A DNA stretch of 64,000 nt from Thermoactinomyces mirandus (lineage in GTDB: Bacteria; Bacillota; Bacilli; Thermoactinomycetales; Thermoactinomycetaceae). The notes beneath the pieces were generated by a model. That model did no database searches. It had not been told where the DNA came from and was given only the letters and a program-made list of their open reading frames with translations. Where the stretch lies: positions 1 to 64,000 of the forward strand of contig NZ_JACEOL010000023.1 of assembly GCF_013868055.1 (NCBI RefSeq), written 5' to 3'. The first letter of the stretch is position 1. Every line of letters begins with the position of its first letter. A program made the translations under genes and the position numbers. Below, in pieces: positions 37,268-49,036 of this stretch.

Positions 37268-37816
37268 TTAATGAGTTGCTTTATCAGCAGCACTTTTTCT
37301 CTTTTTCTCCAGTCCATTGGTGTAATTCAATATTTTTTCCATGGTTTTTGCCCGCCGCTTTTTCACATCGTAATAAGTAAAACGCATCACTTTCCATCCT
37401 TGACGATACATATAGGCATTACGCCGTCGGTCCTTGTCTTTGCGGTCTTTATGGTACTTATGTCCATCCAGTTCGATAACCAGCCTGTAATCAGGCAGGG
37501 CAAAGTCGGCCCAATAGGGGCCAATCGGGTATTGCGGGAATATTTTTCCTTTGTAGACACTCCGTATGTCGTAATATAACCACCGTTCCAAAATACTGTC
37601 TGTCATAAACATGTTCTTATCCAATACCGGAAAATGCCCCCATGCAACTTGTTCAATGATAAACTTGACAGCAAGATATGGCGATAATATCCACCGAATC
37701 GTCTGTTTGGCTTTCTTTTTTGATTCAATCGCTTTGCGTCTCACACGACGATAAGCCTTTTTGACGGACGACCACCACACACCTGCTTTACCAATCAAGC
37801 TTTCAAACCATTCCAT
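37268..37816 (-). CDS. DUF559 / Vsr-like endonuclease-fold protein
   Basis: 182 residues from ATG 37816 (GGGAGGG upstream). The C-terminal ~95 residues match the DUF559 PD-(D/E)XK nuclease fold: YWADFALPDYRLVIELDGHK (Asp ... Glu-x-Asp), DKDRRRNAYMYRQGWKVMRF. A basic N-terminal region precedes it. The family is predicted to cut DNA and is scattered among mobile and defence genes. Biochemistry is mostly unknown. Monocistronic. Confidence 0.8.
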   Translation of the reverse strand: MEWFESLIGKAGVWWSSVKKAYRRVRRKAIESKKKAKQTIRWILSPYLAVKFIIEQVAWGHFPVLDKNMFMTDSILERWLYYDIRSVYKGKIFPQYPIGPYWADFALPDYRLVIELDGHKYHKDRKDKDRRRNAYMYRQGWKVMRFTYYDVKKRRAKTMEKILNYTNGLEKKRKSAADKATH

Positions 37817-37972
37817 AATAAAAATCCCTCCCTTATTCAGAATACTACAAAATAAAGAAAGGATTCTGCTTATCAAATTAAAATAGTTTTTTATAAAAAA
37901 ACATGCTCCCTCATATCATTGTGTAAAGGAGCTTACTATTATCACATTGCTTTTTCTATTTTTTACCTACTT

Positions 37973-40618
<2,646 letters not shown>

Positions 40619-40686
40619 AACTGTTCCACTCCTTTACAAACAGGAGGCGCAACTGCACCATCTCCTTTTATTTTTGAAATCGCTTG

Positions 40687-41721
40687 CTAAATCGCAGAGA
40701 TTGATTCATCACCGAGAAGTTCAGAAACAGCTTGGATCACTTTTTTCGGAGAGGGCAGATAGAGATCCTCCAAATTGGCCGCAAACGGAACCGGAGTGTG
40801 CGGCGCTGTTATTCTCTTAATGGGTACATCCAGAGAGTAAAATCCTTGATCTGCCACCATCGCTGCAATATCGGTTGCCATACTGCAACGGGGATTTGCT
40901 TCATCAATGACTATGAGACGATTGGTTTTGGCAACGGAAGCAAGAATCGTTTCTTCATCCAGCGGTGACAATGTGCGCGGATCGACCACTTCCGTCTGAA
41001 TCCCCATTTCTGCGAGCTGTTCTGCCGCCTCCAGAGCTGTGTGAACCTGTTTCCCGATGGCTACAATGGTGAGGTCCCTTCCCTGGCGTTTCACATCCGC
41101 TTTCCCGAACGGGATTTTGTAATAATCTTCCGGCACCTCCCCGGATATGGTGTACAATGTCTTGTCTTCGAAGAAAATGACCGGATCATTATCTTCAATC
41201 GAAGTCAGCAGCAATCCTTTGGCATCAGCAGGAGTTGAGGGAACAACGACTTTAATGCCCGGAATATGGGTAAAAATGGCATACAAACTCTGGGAATGCT
41301 GGGCGGCTGCACGATGTCCCGCTCCGTGCATGGTTCGGATTGTCAGGGGCACTTGTGCTTTGCCGCCAAACATATAACGCAACTTGGCCCCCTGATTCAG
41401 AATCTGATCCAAACACGTACCCAGAAAGTCGTTAAACATCAATTCGGCAATCGGCCTCAGTCCCGTTGAAGCCGCTCCTACTGCCGCCCCGATAAAACCC
41501 GCTTCACTGATTGGCGTATCCAATACACGGTCGCGGCCAAATTCCTGCACCAGTCCTTTGGTTACCCCCATCACACCGCCCCATGCTTCATCATTCGCCA
41601 AATGATCTATTTCCGCTCCACCAGCTACGTCTTCCCCCAGAAGAATCACATTTTCATCCTGGCGCATGGCCAATCTGATCGCTTCGTTAATGGCACCTGA
41701 AAAACTGATTTCTCTGGTCAT
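40687..41721 (-). CDS. acoB: E1 beta subunit of acetoin (TPP-dependent) dehydrogenase
   Basis: 344 residues of the transketolase-like E1-beta type: AIRLAMRQDENVILLGEDVA, RVLDTPISEAGFIGAAVGAA, RTMHGAGHRAAAQHSQSLYA, and the C-terminal VPIKRITAPHTPVPFAANLE. It forms the alpha2-beta2 ThDP enzyme with AcoA. PDH, BCKDH and acetoin forms are hard to separate by sequence. The AcoR neighbour and sigma-54 promoter favour acetoin. Confidence 0.88.
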   Translation of the reverse strand: MTREISFSGAINEAIRLAMRQDENVILLGEDVAGGAEIDHLANDEAWGGVMGVTKGLVQEFGRDRVLDTPISEAGFIGAAVGAASTGLRPIAELMFNDFLGTCLDQILNQGAKLRYMFGGKAQVPLTIRTMHGAGHRAAAQHSQSLYAIFTHIPGIKVVVPSTPADAKGLLLTSIEDNDPVIFFEDKTLYTISGEVPEDYYKIPFGKADVKRQGRDLTIVAIGKQVHTALEAAEQLAEMGIQTEVVDPRTLSPLDEETILASVAKTNRLIVIDEANPRCSMATDIAAMVADQGFYSLDVPIKRITAPHTPVPFAANLEDLYLPSPKKVIQAVSELLGDESISAI

Positions 41722-41755
41722 TTTTCACACCTCACCGGTTAATTTGGAAAATTTT

Positions 41756-42751
41756 TTAATAAGAGACGTAAACATCGGCCAACAGTTCTTCTTCAGACGG
41801 TAACGGGCTTTCTTCCGCAAACCGGACTGCTTCCGAAATGGCATTTTCCACGCTGCTATCGATGGCCGAGAGTTTTTCTTCCGTCAAGAGACCATTTTTC
41901 AGCAAATAATTGCGAAACAGAGTGATGGAGTCCTTTTCATCGCGATGATACCGCGACTCCTCATCTGTTTTGTATTTCTGCTGATCTCCTTCAAAATGGC
42001 CATAATTGCGATAGGTTTTGCACTCGATCAGAGTTGGCCCTTCACCCTTTCTTGCCCTGTCCACAGCATCTTTGGCCGCTTTATAAACAGCGACAACATC
42101 TTTCCCGTCAACGATGGCGCCAGGAATGTTATAGGCAGCCGCCCTTTGCGCAATATCGGTGCAACTGGAAGCATAGGAAAACGGGGTTGCTTCGGCATAA
42201 TTATTATTTTCCGCTACAAAAATGACCGGCAATTTCCAAATGGCCGCCAGATTCATCCCTTCATGAAACGTCCCCTGATTATTGGCTCCGTCTCCGAAAA
42301 AACAAACCGATACATTGCCGGTCTGTTTTAATTTGGCTGTCAGCGCAGCACCAACGGCCAGCGGAAAACCTCCGCCGACAATCCCGTTTGCACCGAGCAT
42401 TCCTTTCGCCAGATCAGCAATATGCATCGAACCGCCTTTCCCTTTGCATAAACCGGCTGCCTTTCCGTAAATTTCAGCCATCATGCCTTTCAAGTCACAC
42501 TCTTTCGCAATGCAATGGCCATGTCCGCGATGTGTACTGACAATGCTATCCTTTTCGCTGAGATAGGCGCAGACACCAACTGCGATTGCCTCCTCACCGG
42601 CATATAAATGAACAAACCCGGGCAATTTGCCTTTCATAAACAATTCGTGTACACGATCTTCAAATTTCCTGATCTCCACCATTTTTTGATACATCCACAC
42701 CGCTTTTTCACGGGAAAACAACAGATCTTTCTGATCAACCGATTTCATCAT
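41756..42751 (-). CDS. acoA: E1 alpha subunit of acetoin (TPP-dependent) dehydrogenase
   Basis: 331 residues. ThDP-binding motif starts GDGANNQGTFHEGMNLAAIW and ends VAENN, the GDG...NN signature. HRGHGHCIAKECDL and KGKGGSMHIAD are characteristic of the AcoA group. It cleaves acetoin (or decarboxylates a 2-oxoacid) with ThDP and hands an acetyl group to E2. First gene of the operon; GGGGGAATCC precedes ATGATG. Confidence 0.88.
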   Translation of the reverse strand: MMKSVDQKDLLFSREKAVWMYQKMVEIRKFEDRVHELFMKGKLPGFVHLYAGEEAIAVGVCAYLSEKDSIVSTHRGHGHCIAKECDLKGMMAEIYGKAAGLCKGKGGSMHIADLAKGMLGANGIVGGGFPLAVGAALTAKLKQTGNVSVCFFGDGANNQGTFHEGMNLAAIWKLPVIFVAENNNYAEATPFSYASSCTDIAQRAAAYNIPGAIVDGKDVVAVYKAAKDAVDRARKGEGPTLIECKTYRNYGHFEGDQQKYKTDEESRYHRDEKDSITLFRNYLLKNGLLTEEKLSAIDSSVENAISEAVRFAEESPLPSEEELLADVYVSY

Positions 42752-42910
42752 GGATTCCCCCTGACTTTCATTAAACTTTGAAAATTTTTCGTTTCATCCG
42801 GGCTGTTTGCCAATGAACATTTCAGAAAACCCCCGGTAGCATCAAGGTGGCACCGAATCATATACATGCATTGATTGCCGGAGCTTTCAAGCTCCTTTAC
42901 TTACTTTTAT

Positions 42911-42926
42911 TGCAAATCCAATGCCA
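42911..42926 (-). promoter_or_regulatory. Sigma-54 promoter of the aco operon
   Basis: Minus strand reads TGGCAT-TGGAT-TTGCA: the -24 TGGCA and -12 TTGCA at canonical spacing. Predicted start about 42899, leaving a ~150-nt leader before acoA. It fits the neighbouring sigma-54-dependent activator. Confidence 0.82.
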
Positions 42927-42989
42927 GACGGTTTCTTTCATTTCCCGTGATTTTATTGGATTTTGCGATGCGAGACCCGTTGCACATTG

Positions 42990-43021
42990 AGACAAAATGA
43001 AACATCTGTCCCATTTTGTCT
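42990..43021. promoter_or_regulatory. Upstream activator site (candidate AcoR site)
   Basis: 10-bp perfect inverted repeat AGACAAAATG - 12 bp - CATTTTGTCT, centred ~85 bp upstream of the sigma-54 promoter. Position and symmetry are those of enhancer-binding-protein sites. Confidence 0.7.
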
Positions 43022-43034
43022 TGTTTTGTTTAAA

Positions 43035-43064
43035 CAAAAAAACCACGTCAAATCAAAGTGACAT
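43035..43064 (-). terminator. Terminator of acoR
   Basis: Minus strand AACCATGTCA / TGACGTGGTT stem with an 8-base loop, then seven T residues, just after the acoR stop. It separates acoR from the aco operon. Confidence 0.75.
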
Positions 43065-43067
43065 GGT

Positions 43068-44909
43068 TTATAACCCGTACTTTTTGAGCCTGCGGTAGAA
43101 TGTACTGCGCGGAACGTTTAACATTCTGGCCGCCTCAGAAACATTTCCGCCTGTTTTTTTCAAAGCCTCAAGGATTTCCTGCTTCTGTATTTCTTCACGG
43201 ACGGTAAGTAATTTTTCTTTTTTTGCCTCCCTTGAATCATTTAACAACTGCTGGTGAATCATCTGCTCAATAAGGAAAGGGTCGGGCGAGTTTCCTTCAG
43301 AAAGGATACAAATTCTTTCCAGAACATTGAAAAGTTCGCGAATATTTCCTGGCCATTCATAGTTTACCATTTTTTTCATCATCGACTCCGGTATTTCCAC
43401 ATCCCAGCCGTTTTCCCGGCAATAATAACGGACCAGGCCGGGAATGTCCTCTTTCCGTTCACGCAAGGCCGGGACATAGATTGGAAAAACATAGAGGCGG
43501 TAAAAAAGGTCTTTGCGAAAAGCCCCTTCCCGTACCATTTGACGGAGATCGCGATTTGTTGCCGTAATCACGCGGAGATTCAGGGGAATTTCTCTCTTGC
43601 TGCCAATCGGTGTAATTTTTTTCTCCTGCAGGACACGTAACAGCGCAACCTGCATTGCCGGGGAAATCTCACCGATTTCATCGAGAAAAATAGTTCCGTG
43701 GTTCGCCTGTTCAAATTTACCCTGGTAACCCTGGCTTCGCGCCCCGGTAAACGCCCCTTTTGCATAACCAAACAATTCACTTTCCATCAAATCACATGGA
43801 ATCGCTCCGCAGTTGACTGCAACAAAGGGACCATTTTTACAGTCGCTGTTTTGATGGATTGCACGGGCGATCAACTCTTTTCCTGTACCACTCTCCCCAT
43901 AAATAAAAACATTTGCTTTCGTCCCGGCAACCCGGATGACGTTTTGCAAGGTTTGCCCAAATGCTTCGCTTGTTCCCATTTCTCCAGGGAAAGAGAAAGA
44001 AACAAATGGTTTTTTTGCATTCTCTGTACCCGACGTCTGTCTTGCATGTTTCAGATCAACGTAAAAGCCGAGTTTTCCACCATGGCGGTCAGAGTATATT
44101 GGGGTACATTGCCTTTCCGAAAATCCGTATTCTTTCAATTCCCGCAAGTGCATCCCCTCCCATTGCCCGATCCTGGATTGTACACAACAGCTGGCGAAAA
44201 GGATCTGTTTCCTGTTGTTACATATCACCGCAGGAATCCTTGCCTCTGCCAGATTGAATGATTTCTGGAGCAATTCCCGGTTGTCATTATGTTTGCGAAG
44301 TTTCCATTCATTTTCAATCGCATATGAGCCCGATACCACTGTCGCAAACGTAAACGGCTGATGATGCTGTACCGGACTTGAAATATTGATCACTCCCAAC
44401 AGATCCCCTTCATCATCACGAATGGGAGCAGCGGAACAGGTCCATGGCTGGGAAGCCAAAGCATAATGCTCAGACCCGGTCACCACGACCGGTTCTCTCG
44501 TTACAAGCGAGGTTCCGATTGCATTTGTCCCCACTTCCTCTTCCGTCCATTTCACCCCTTCAACAAAATTGATTTTCCGGGCGAGGCGTTTTATATCTTT
44601 GTCCCCCTTTGCAGTCAGAACATATCCTTGCGGATCAATTAATAAAATAATGGAATGAGTGCCTTTGATATAATTAAATATTTTCTCTATATAAGGAACA
44701 GCAACATCAAGAAGTAAAGCGTTTTCATCTTTCAGGCGGCAAAACGATTCGCCGGACAGAACCTGTTTTCCCTCTCCCAGGTACGGATTAACCCCCTTCT
44801 TCATGCAGCGCAGCCATGATTCTGAGATCGTTTTTTTTAACCGTGAATCATCAAGTACACCTTCTTGGACAAACTGCTTCCATACCCCTTTTGAAAGAGT
44901 ACCAAACAC
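43068..44909 (-). CDS. acoR: Sigma-54-dependent activator AcoR
   Basis: 613 residues. An N-terminal GAF sensor spans about 60-195 (SIILLIDPQGYVLTAKGD, GTNAIGTSLVTREPVVVTG). The AAA+ domain covers about 315-540 with Walker A GESGTGKELIARAI, the sigma-54 loop GAFTGA, and Walker B GTIFLDEIGE. A Fis-type helix-turn-helix lies at the C-terminus (GGNVSEAARMLNVPRSTFYR). AcoR in Bacillus turns on acoABCL in response to acetoin. Here it is transcribed in the same direction, upstream of acoA, from its own unit. Confidence 0.93.
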   Translation of the reverse strand: MFGTLSKGVWKQFVQEGVLDDSRLKKTISESWLRCMKKGVNPYLGEGKQVLSGESFCRLKDENALLLDVAVPYIEKIFNYIKGTHSIILLIDPQGYVLTAKGDKDIKRLARKINFVEGVKWTEEEVGTNAIGTSLVTREPVVVTGSEHYALASQPWTCSAAPIRDDEGDLLGVINISSPVQHHQPFTFATVVSGSYAIENEWKLRKHNDNRELLQKSFNLAEARIPAVICNNRKQILFASCCVQSRIGQWEGMHLRELKEYGFSERQCTPIYSDRHGGKLGFYVDLKHARQTSGTENAKKPFVSFSFPGEMGTSEAFGQTLQNVIRVAGTKANVFIYGESGTGKELIARAIHQNSDCKNGPFVAVNCGAIPCDLMESELFGYAKGAFTGARSQGYQGKFEQANHGTIFLDEIGEISPAMQVALLRVLQEKKITPIGSKREIPLNLRVITATNRDLRQMVREGAFRKDLFYRLYVFPIYVPALRERKEDIPGLVRYYCRENGWDVEIPESMMKKMVNYEWPGNIRELFNVLERICILSEGNSPDPFLIEQMIHQQLLNDSREAKKEKLLTVREEIQKQEILEALKKTGGNVSEAARMLNVPRSTFYRRLKKYGL

Positions 44910-45404
44910 TTAGATCTGCCCCTTTCCCCTGTTTTCGCAATTATATGAATTCAATCGGATCGGAACACGGTTACCGCCAAGCAACATAATCATTTTTGCT
45001 GATACCCTTTTATTTTTACTTTTCAACAGATTGCTTTGGTTTCCTTCACTTATCTATCCTATTATTATTACATCACAAAAATTTCAAGTATGTCATGAAG
45101 AAATATCCGATTTCCCGCAAAAATTTTGATGGACTTTTGACAAATCCACGCAAGTCCGGGAAAGAAATTTGTAAAGTACACTGTTTTAACAAGAATCTTT
45201 CAGCAGGTTTTCAAGATTGACATTTTTTCGACATCTGATTTTTGAAGGATATACGAAAGATATATTTAAATAATTAAATAATTGAATTTGAATAGGAGGG
45301 ATTGACAAATATCGTTTGTAAACAAGGTTCTGGCCAGGCGAACAGATCCCTGGCAAAAAAGGGATGGAGGTTATTTTCCCGCAAAGGAGGGAATATGATA
45401 AAAT
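44910..45404. other. Intergenic region
   Basis: No gene seen. A TTGACA at 45303-45308 lacks a matching -10. AT-rich, with two ribosome-site-like AGGAGGG strings (about 45293 and 45385) that precede no good frame. Confidence 0.5.
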
Positions 45405-45433
45405 AATCATAAGATTTCTGGAAACTTATGATT
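45405..45433. promoter_or_regulatory. Candidate toxin-antitoxin operator
   Basis: 9-bp perfect inverted repeat AATCATAAG - 11 bp - CTTATGATT just upstream of a TATAAT (45443-45448). Probably bound by the XRE antitoxin to autoregulate the pair. Confidence 0.55.
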
Positions 45434-45448
45434 GTTTTGTTATATAAT

Positions 45449-45964
45449 ATGGGTAGGGTAAAATTTATTTATGTGCGTCGGGAGGACGGAACCCGGCCGG
45501 TATTGGAGTTTATCGCAAATATCGCAATGGTCGCGAAACAGGGCAACCCTGATTTTACCCGAATGGCGATTGAGGTCACCAACGGAATCAAGGCAATTGA
45601 AAAAACAGGGATTCCGCCATGGACACTTATTAATGAACAGCCATTTTACATAGAAACGTCCACCGGCAAATCGGTAAAGTTTGAATTGCTGAAACGGCTG
45701 GAATACAATTTTCCACTGATCGAGTTCCGGGTAAATATCGGTTCATATCCTGCCGGTTATGCTTTCCGGATGGTGCTGTTTACCCATTATTATCAAGGAA
45801 GGGAATATGTTTTTGTCACCAATGCCATGATCAAAAGACAAACATCATCGCCCGGGTTTGAGGAAATTGTTAAAGAAGCCGCAAATATCTATAAAGACTT
45901 TTTGCGATGCCCGACCAAATATATTCAAATGGGGGATTGGTATGAGCGATCCAAACAATCATGA
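45449..45964 (+). CDS. HigB/RelE-like toxin (phage Gp49-type)
   Basis: 171 residues from ATG 45449. GRVKFIYVRREDGTRPVLEF is the typical N-terminal strand pattern of Gp49-like HigB toxins, and FRMVLFTHYYQGREYVFVTN holds the core strands. These are ribosome-dependent mRNA interferases. The TATAAT box touches this ATG, so the real start could be GTG 45471. The antitoxin gene overlaps its 3' end by 23 bp, with the toxin first as in higBA. Confidence 0.75.
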   Translation: MGRVKFIYVRREDGTRPVLEFIANIAMVAKQGNPDFTRMAIEVTNGIKAIEKTGIPPWTLINEQPFYIETSTGKSVKFELLKRLEYNFPLIEFRVNIGSYPAGYAFRMVLFTHYYQGREYVFVTNAMIKRQTSSPGFEEIVKEAANIYKDFLRCPTKYIQMGDWYERSKQS

Positions 45965-46304
45965 GGAGCTCATGGAGCTTCTGGAAAGTGTCCCTGGTGT
46001 CAAAGAGACGGTTTACAGTTTTTCACGTTTGATGGGCAGGGCGATTTTTGCACGGCGGGTCGAACTGGGTCTGACGCAAAAAGAGCTTGCCCAGCTTGTT
46101 CAGAAGGCAACCGGACAGCCCATGCACCAGTCAGTCATTTCCCGGATTGAGGGCGGATCGATCGGGATCACTTCCGAGACCTATGACCGGATTTTACGTG
46201 CTTTAGGCATGAAAGATATTGAAATCATTTTCGAACCATCAAGGGAAACAAGTGCCACTCTAGAAAATTTCTCCTTCCCCTGTGCGGCAAATGACGATGT
46301 CTGA
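45942..46304 (+). CDS. XRE-family antitoxin
   Basis: 120 residues. Helix-turn-helix at about 35-85: ARRVELGLTQKELAQLVQ, then QSVISRIEGGSIGITSETYD and RILRALGMKDIEI. ATG 45942 with GGGGG 6 bp upstream, inside the toxin frame. It neutralises the toxin and likely binds the dyad at 45405. A CCGGC/GCCGG hairpin followed by TTTGTTTTT (about 46353-46386) is the probable terminator of the pair. Confidence 0.82.
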   Translation: MSDPNNHEELMELLESVPGVKETVYSFSRLMGRAIFARRVELGLTQKELAQLVQKATGQPMHQSVISRIEGGSIGITSETYDRILRALGMKDIEIIFEPSRETSATLENFSFPCAANDDV

Positions 46305-47016
46305 TGATCAGGAGCAACTGACAGCAGAATGAGTAAAACAAACCGGCTACTCCTTCAGTATACGGAAGGCCGGTCATTTGTTTTTGAAATTCATGCTCAC
46401 ATTATAAGACGCCTGCTTTTCCCCGTTTCAATGATAAAAAAGGATCGACTAAAATATTAAGTAACACTATTTCCCTTTCAGGTTTATGATTGGATTGGTT
46501 TTGTCATCATATGGCTTTTTATTGGATAAGAAATATAAATTGAATTTTTTATATTTCTCTTCTCACCGGCTACTCCGCATCTACATTTATCAATATACGA
46601 AATGTCCTTCACTAAAATTTTTTCTGCCCGCATCCGTCGAGTCAAGTCCGAAATAAACCCCTGCTCCTGATCCCTCATGCTCCCGGACACCCTCCAGACG
46701 GACCAGTCCCATCTCTTCATCATCTGCACCTTTTGACCATTATTCCTTTACCAGATTGTAACACCAGATTTTCATTTCGAGAGTGGCCGTCATCACATAC
46801 TTAATGGAAGAATAGATATAATGGGGTTGGGATAAAATCCTGTTTGCACAATAGAAAATTCAAACGTAAAGGCAGATGGAATGGCGCTTCTGAAAATAGA
46901 TATGTCTCAAATCTGAGTTTGGGCCGGACCGGTTGGATCAGCGTAAACATGCCCGATCCAGCCGAATTTTTTGTTGTATGTCTGCTCATAGCGCTCTTTT
47001 TGCAAAACCAAAATAA
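46305..47016. other. Intergenic region, 712 bp
   Basis: Begins with the toxin-antitoxin terminator. A minus-strand stretch (about 46590-46720) reads MGLVRLEGVREHEGSGAG but has no start and stops on both sides, so it is at most a relic. Nothing else supported. Confidence 0.45.
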
Positions 47017-47310
47017 ATGTCAGAAAAAAATAATAACGAGTTATTTACAGACAAAAACAAAAATTGGTATCATGATAGTAGCAACTTACTTACCTTATTG
47101 AGTGAGTTTAAAAAGGTGGGGATAGATATGGTACAAGTTTTAGAAGAAATCCAGCACACAAATGACCAACAATCGAAAGAAATAATCATTAAAAATCTCA
47201 AAGCAATTCTACCAAAAAAGTATCATCAACTCCCTGATGATGTTCTTTTGGCAATGTTCAAGTCAATGGTTAAATACAAAGAAGTTTATCAATCGCTTGC
47301 CGAAAAATAG
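47017..47310 (+). CDS. Small hypothetical protein, possible antitoxin of a Fic/Doc fragment
   Basis: 97 residues, polar and helical (LLTLLSEFKKVGIDMVQVLE, LPDDVLLAMFKSMVKYKEV). No family recognised. It ends 12 bp before a truncated Doc-like frame. An antitoxin role is inferred only from this pairing. No strong ribosome site. Confidence 0.5.
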   Translation: MSEKNNNELFTDKNKNWYHDSSNLLTLLSEFKKVGIDMVQVLEEIQHTNDQQSKEIIIKNLKAILPKKYHQLPDDVLLAMFKSMVKYKEVYQSLAEK

Positions 47311-47322
47311 GAGTTTCTACTA

Positions 47323-47463
47323 ATGCCTACAGATCACACGAGATACCTATCTGAAAAAGAAATTATTTTGTTACATGAGTTGGTTATGGATTTGTTTGCA
47401 TCACCAAATAATATACGTGGTGTAAAAGACTATCATGGTTTAAGGTCATTAGTCACTTCCTGA
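47323..47463 (+). pseudogene. Truncated Fic/Doc-family toxin (N-terminal 46 residues)
   Basis: Reads MPTDHTRYLSEKEIILLHEL then VMDLFASPNNIRGVKDYHGL. This matches the Doc start (YLSxEExLxLHExxI ... GIRDxGLLxSAL). Sequence homology stops at about 47450, before the HPFxDGNKR active site, and TGA follows. Probably cut off by a rearrangement. Confidence 0.6.
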
Positions 47464-47660
47464 TTTTGCTGATCGCCAATTGATCTTTTTTAGGAACATC
47501 TCTGCCCACCCCTTTTCCGAGTGGGACCCCTGCTACCAAAGATGCTACCCATTCAAAAACGATGGCTCCAATTCCTGAAGCCATTCGGCCCTGGCTCAAC
47601 CTGTTCAAAATGTTCATTCACCTCTGGAATCTCAAAAGTGCTCCTCGCAACTACTTCTCC
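47453..47660 (-). pseudogene. Relic of a secreted-module gene (FEIPEVNEHFEQV)
   Basis: Minus strand encodes GEVVARSTFEIPEVNEHFEQ, clearly related to the N-terminal module of the gene at 59.9-60.5 kb. After a frame change it continues MASGIGAIVFEWVASLVAGV and ends KKDQLAISKIRK at TGA 47455-47453. The signal peptide part is missing. It abuts the TPR relic on the opposite strand. Confidence 0.5.
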
Positions 47661-48451
47661 GCTAAATTTCAGACTCTCTACGCCCAGGTACTGCGTCTCA
47701 ATGCTGTGATCGATGTGGAAAATCAACGATACGAGGAAGCTCTAAACAAATTTCGCAAGATGAACGAGATTGCGAAAGCGATTGATCATCCGGCTACTCT
47801 CGCCATGAGTTATACCTTAATATAGGTACGGAACTGGAACGATTGGGAAAACGAGAAGAGGCGATTGAGTATGTCGAGTTGGCCAGAGATGAGTCTTTCC
47901 GCGCATCGAAACATGTCATGGTCGTAACCAATGCCTATCTCGCAAGAGTCTATGCCAGTTCCGGACAGAAAGGAAAGTTTAAAAGAGCAATAGAAACCGC
48001 ATTACGCACGGCAAGAAGGATCAAAAACTTTAATTATGGTGATGGAACCGATTTTGTGTTCCACTCTTTAAGTGGTGTAATGGCAGAAAAGAGCTATGGC
48101 TATCTGGAAATTGGAGAACCAGAGGAAACCTTGGCTATGAAAGAGGAAATCAAGAGCCAGATTGCCTTAGAGGCTAATATTTGGCTGGATGCGTGGATTC
48201 CACTGGATTGGGCAAGAGCCTATCTAATGTTAGGTGAAGTTGATAAGTGTGTACAGGCGGGCGAAGAATTCTATCGGAAGGCCAAGTTGTTGAAATCGCC
48301 TCATGCGAAAAGCCGCGCCTATCGACTGTTAAACACGATTGAAGCATCGGGTTATGGAGATGTTCAATCCATAAAAAATTTCCGCCATATGCTTGATCAT
48401 GACAAGGATAAGAATGAGCTAAAAGAACTGGACGCTCACTACCCCGCCTAA
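47661..48451 (+). pseudogene. TPR-domain regulator, N-terminally truncated and frameshifted
   Basis: The first part (to about 47825) reads LYAQVLRLNAVIDVENQRYE with KFRKMNEIAKAIDHPATLA. The frame then shifts and continues ELERLGKREEAIEYVELARD to SIKNFRHMLDHDKDKNELKE at 48451. These are TPR repeats as in the C-terminal half of XRE-TPR (Rap/PlcR-like) regulators of Bacillales. The N-terminal DNA-binding part is absent and replaced by unrelated sequence at about 47650. Confidence 0.65.
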
Positions 48452-48654
48452 GGATCGGAATCTGGAATCATAATCATCGGCAAAAGCGACATTCTGCGCA
48501 ATGGCTCAACCTGAACGCAATAACGGATTTGTTACGGGAGCATCATGCTTTCTTTTTTTATAATTGAGATTATAAGATGTTTTACTTTTCATTATCGGAT
48601 TAAGAATATACTTTGGCAGACGAATATCAGCATCTTGCCTGATTTCGTGCAAAA

Positions 48655-48681
48655 TAAAAAAGGCCCCGCCATCGCGGGACC
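48655..48681 (-). terminator. Strong terminator, minus strand
   Basis: GGTCCCGC / GCGGGGCC stem (8 bp, one G-T) with GATG loop, then TTTTTTATTTT, following the tRNA-like element at 48691-48736. Confidence 0.75.
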
Positions 48682-48690
48682 CTTTATCTT

Positions 48691-48736
48691 TGGTGGAGAG
48701 GAAGGGGTTCAAATCCACTATACGGGGAATTCCCGC
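48691..48736 (-). other. tRNA/tmRNA-3'-end-like element, copy 1
   Basis: Minus strand ends GTGGATTTGAACCCC, a short spacer, then CTCTCCACCA. This looks like a decayed T-arm plus acceptor with CCA, as at tmRNA 3' ends. It aligns without gaps over 33 nt with 57517-57549 (GCGRGAATT ... GTGGRTYTGAACCCC). No matching 5' half was found. It may be an attachment-site relic or a small RNA end. Confidence 0.4.
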
Positions 48737-49036
48737 GCAACAGTTTTTAAGTTTGTGCACCACCAAAATTACATATAACTCCTGGCAATAAATCCAGGCA
48801 AATTAAGTACTCATCATTGATTAACCCAAGTATATACTAAACATATAATTGTTGACGTTTTACCAGTAGAATATTTTGCAAAATAAGTTGCTACCGCTAT
48901 CTTTAGTTTAATATAGACTCAGCCAATCTTGGTTAACCATGAACAATACAGTTGATTTACAGTTTCATTAGCAGCCCGATAAAACAATCTGTTATTCGTA
49001 CATACTTTTTCATTTAAATAACTAAATATTACATGA
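48737..49036. other. Intergenic region with duplicated flank
   Basis: No gene. ACTCAGCCAATC-TTGGTTA and GCAGCCCGAT (about 48915-48980) recur at about 59745-59820, in both cases just downstream of an Imm11-type gene. Confidence 0.5.

Noticed and set aside
42844-42860. T-box-like AAGGTGGCACCG and a TGGCAC that could be a sigma-54 -24 box
   Set aside because: Both are on the plus strand with no plus-strand gene downstream, and no TTGC follows at the right distance.
45303-45330. Promoter with TTGACA
   Set aside because: No -10 element 16-18 bp downstream.
46484-46729. 81-codon minus-strand frame
   Set aside because: No ribosome site, and a different frame of the same stretch looks equally protein-like; at most a relic.
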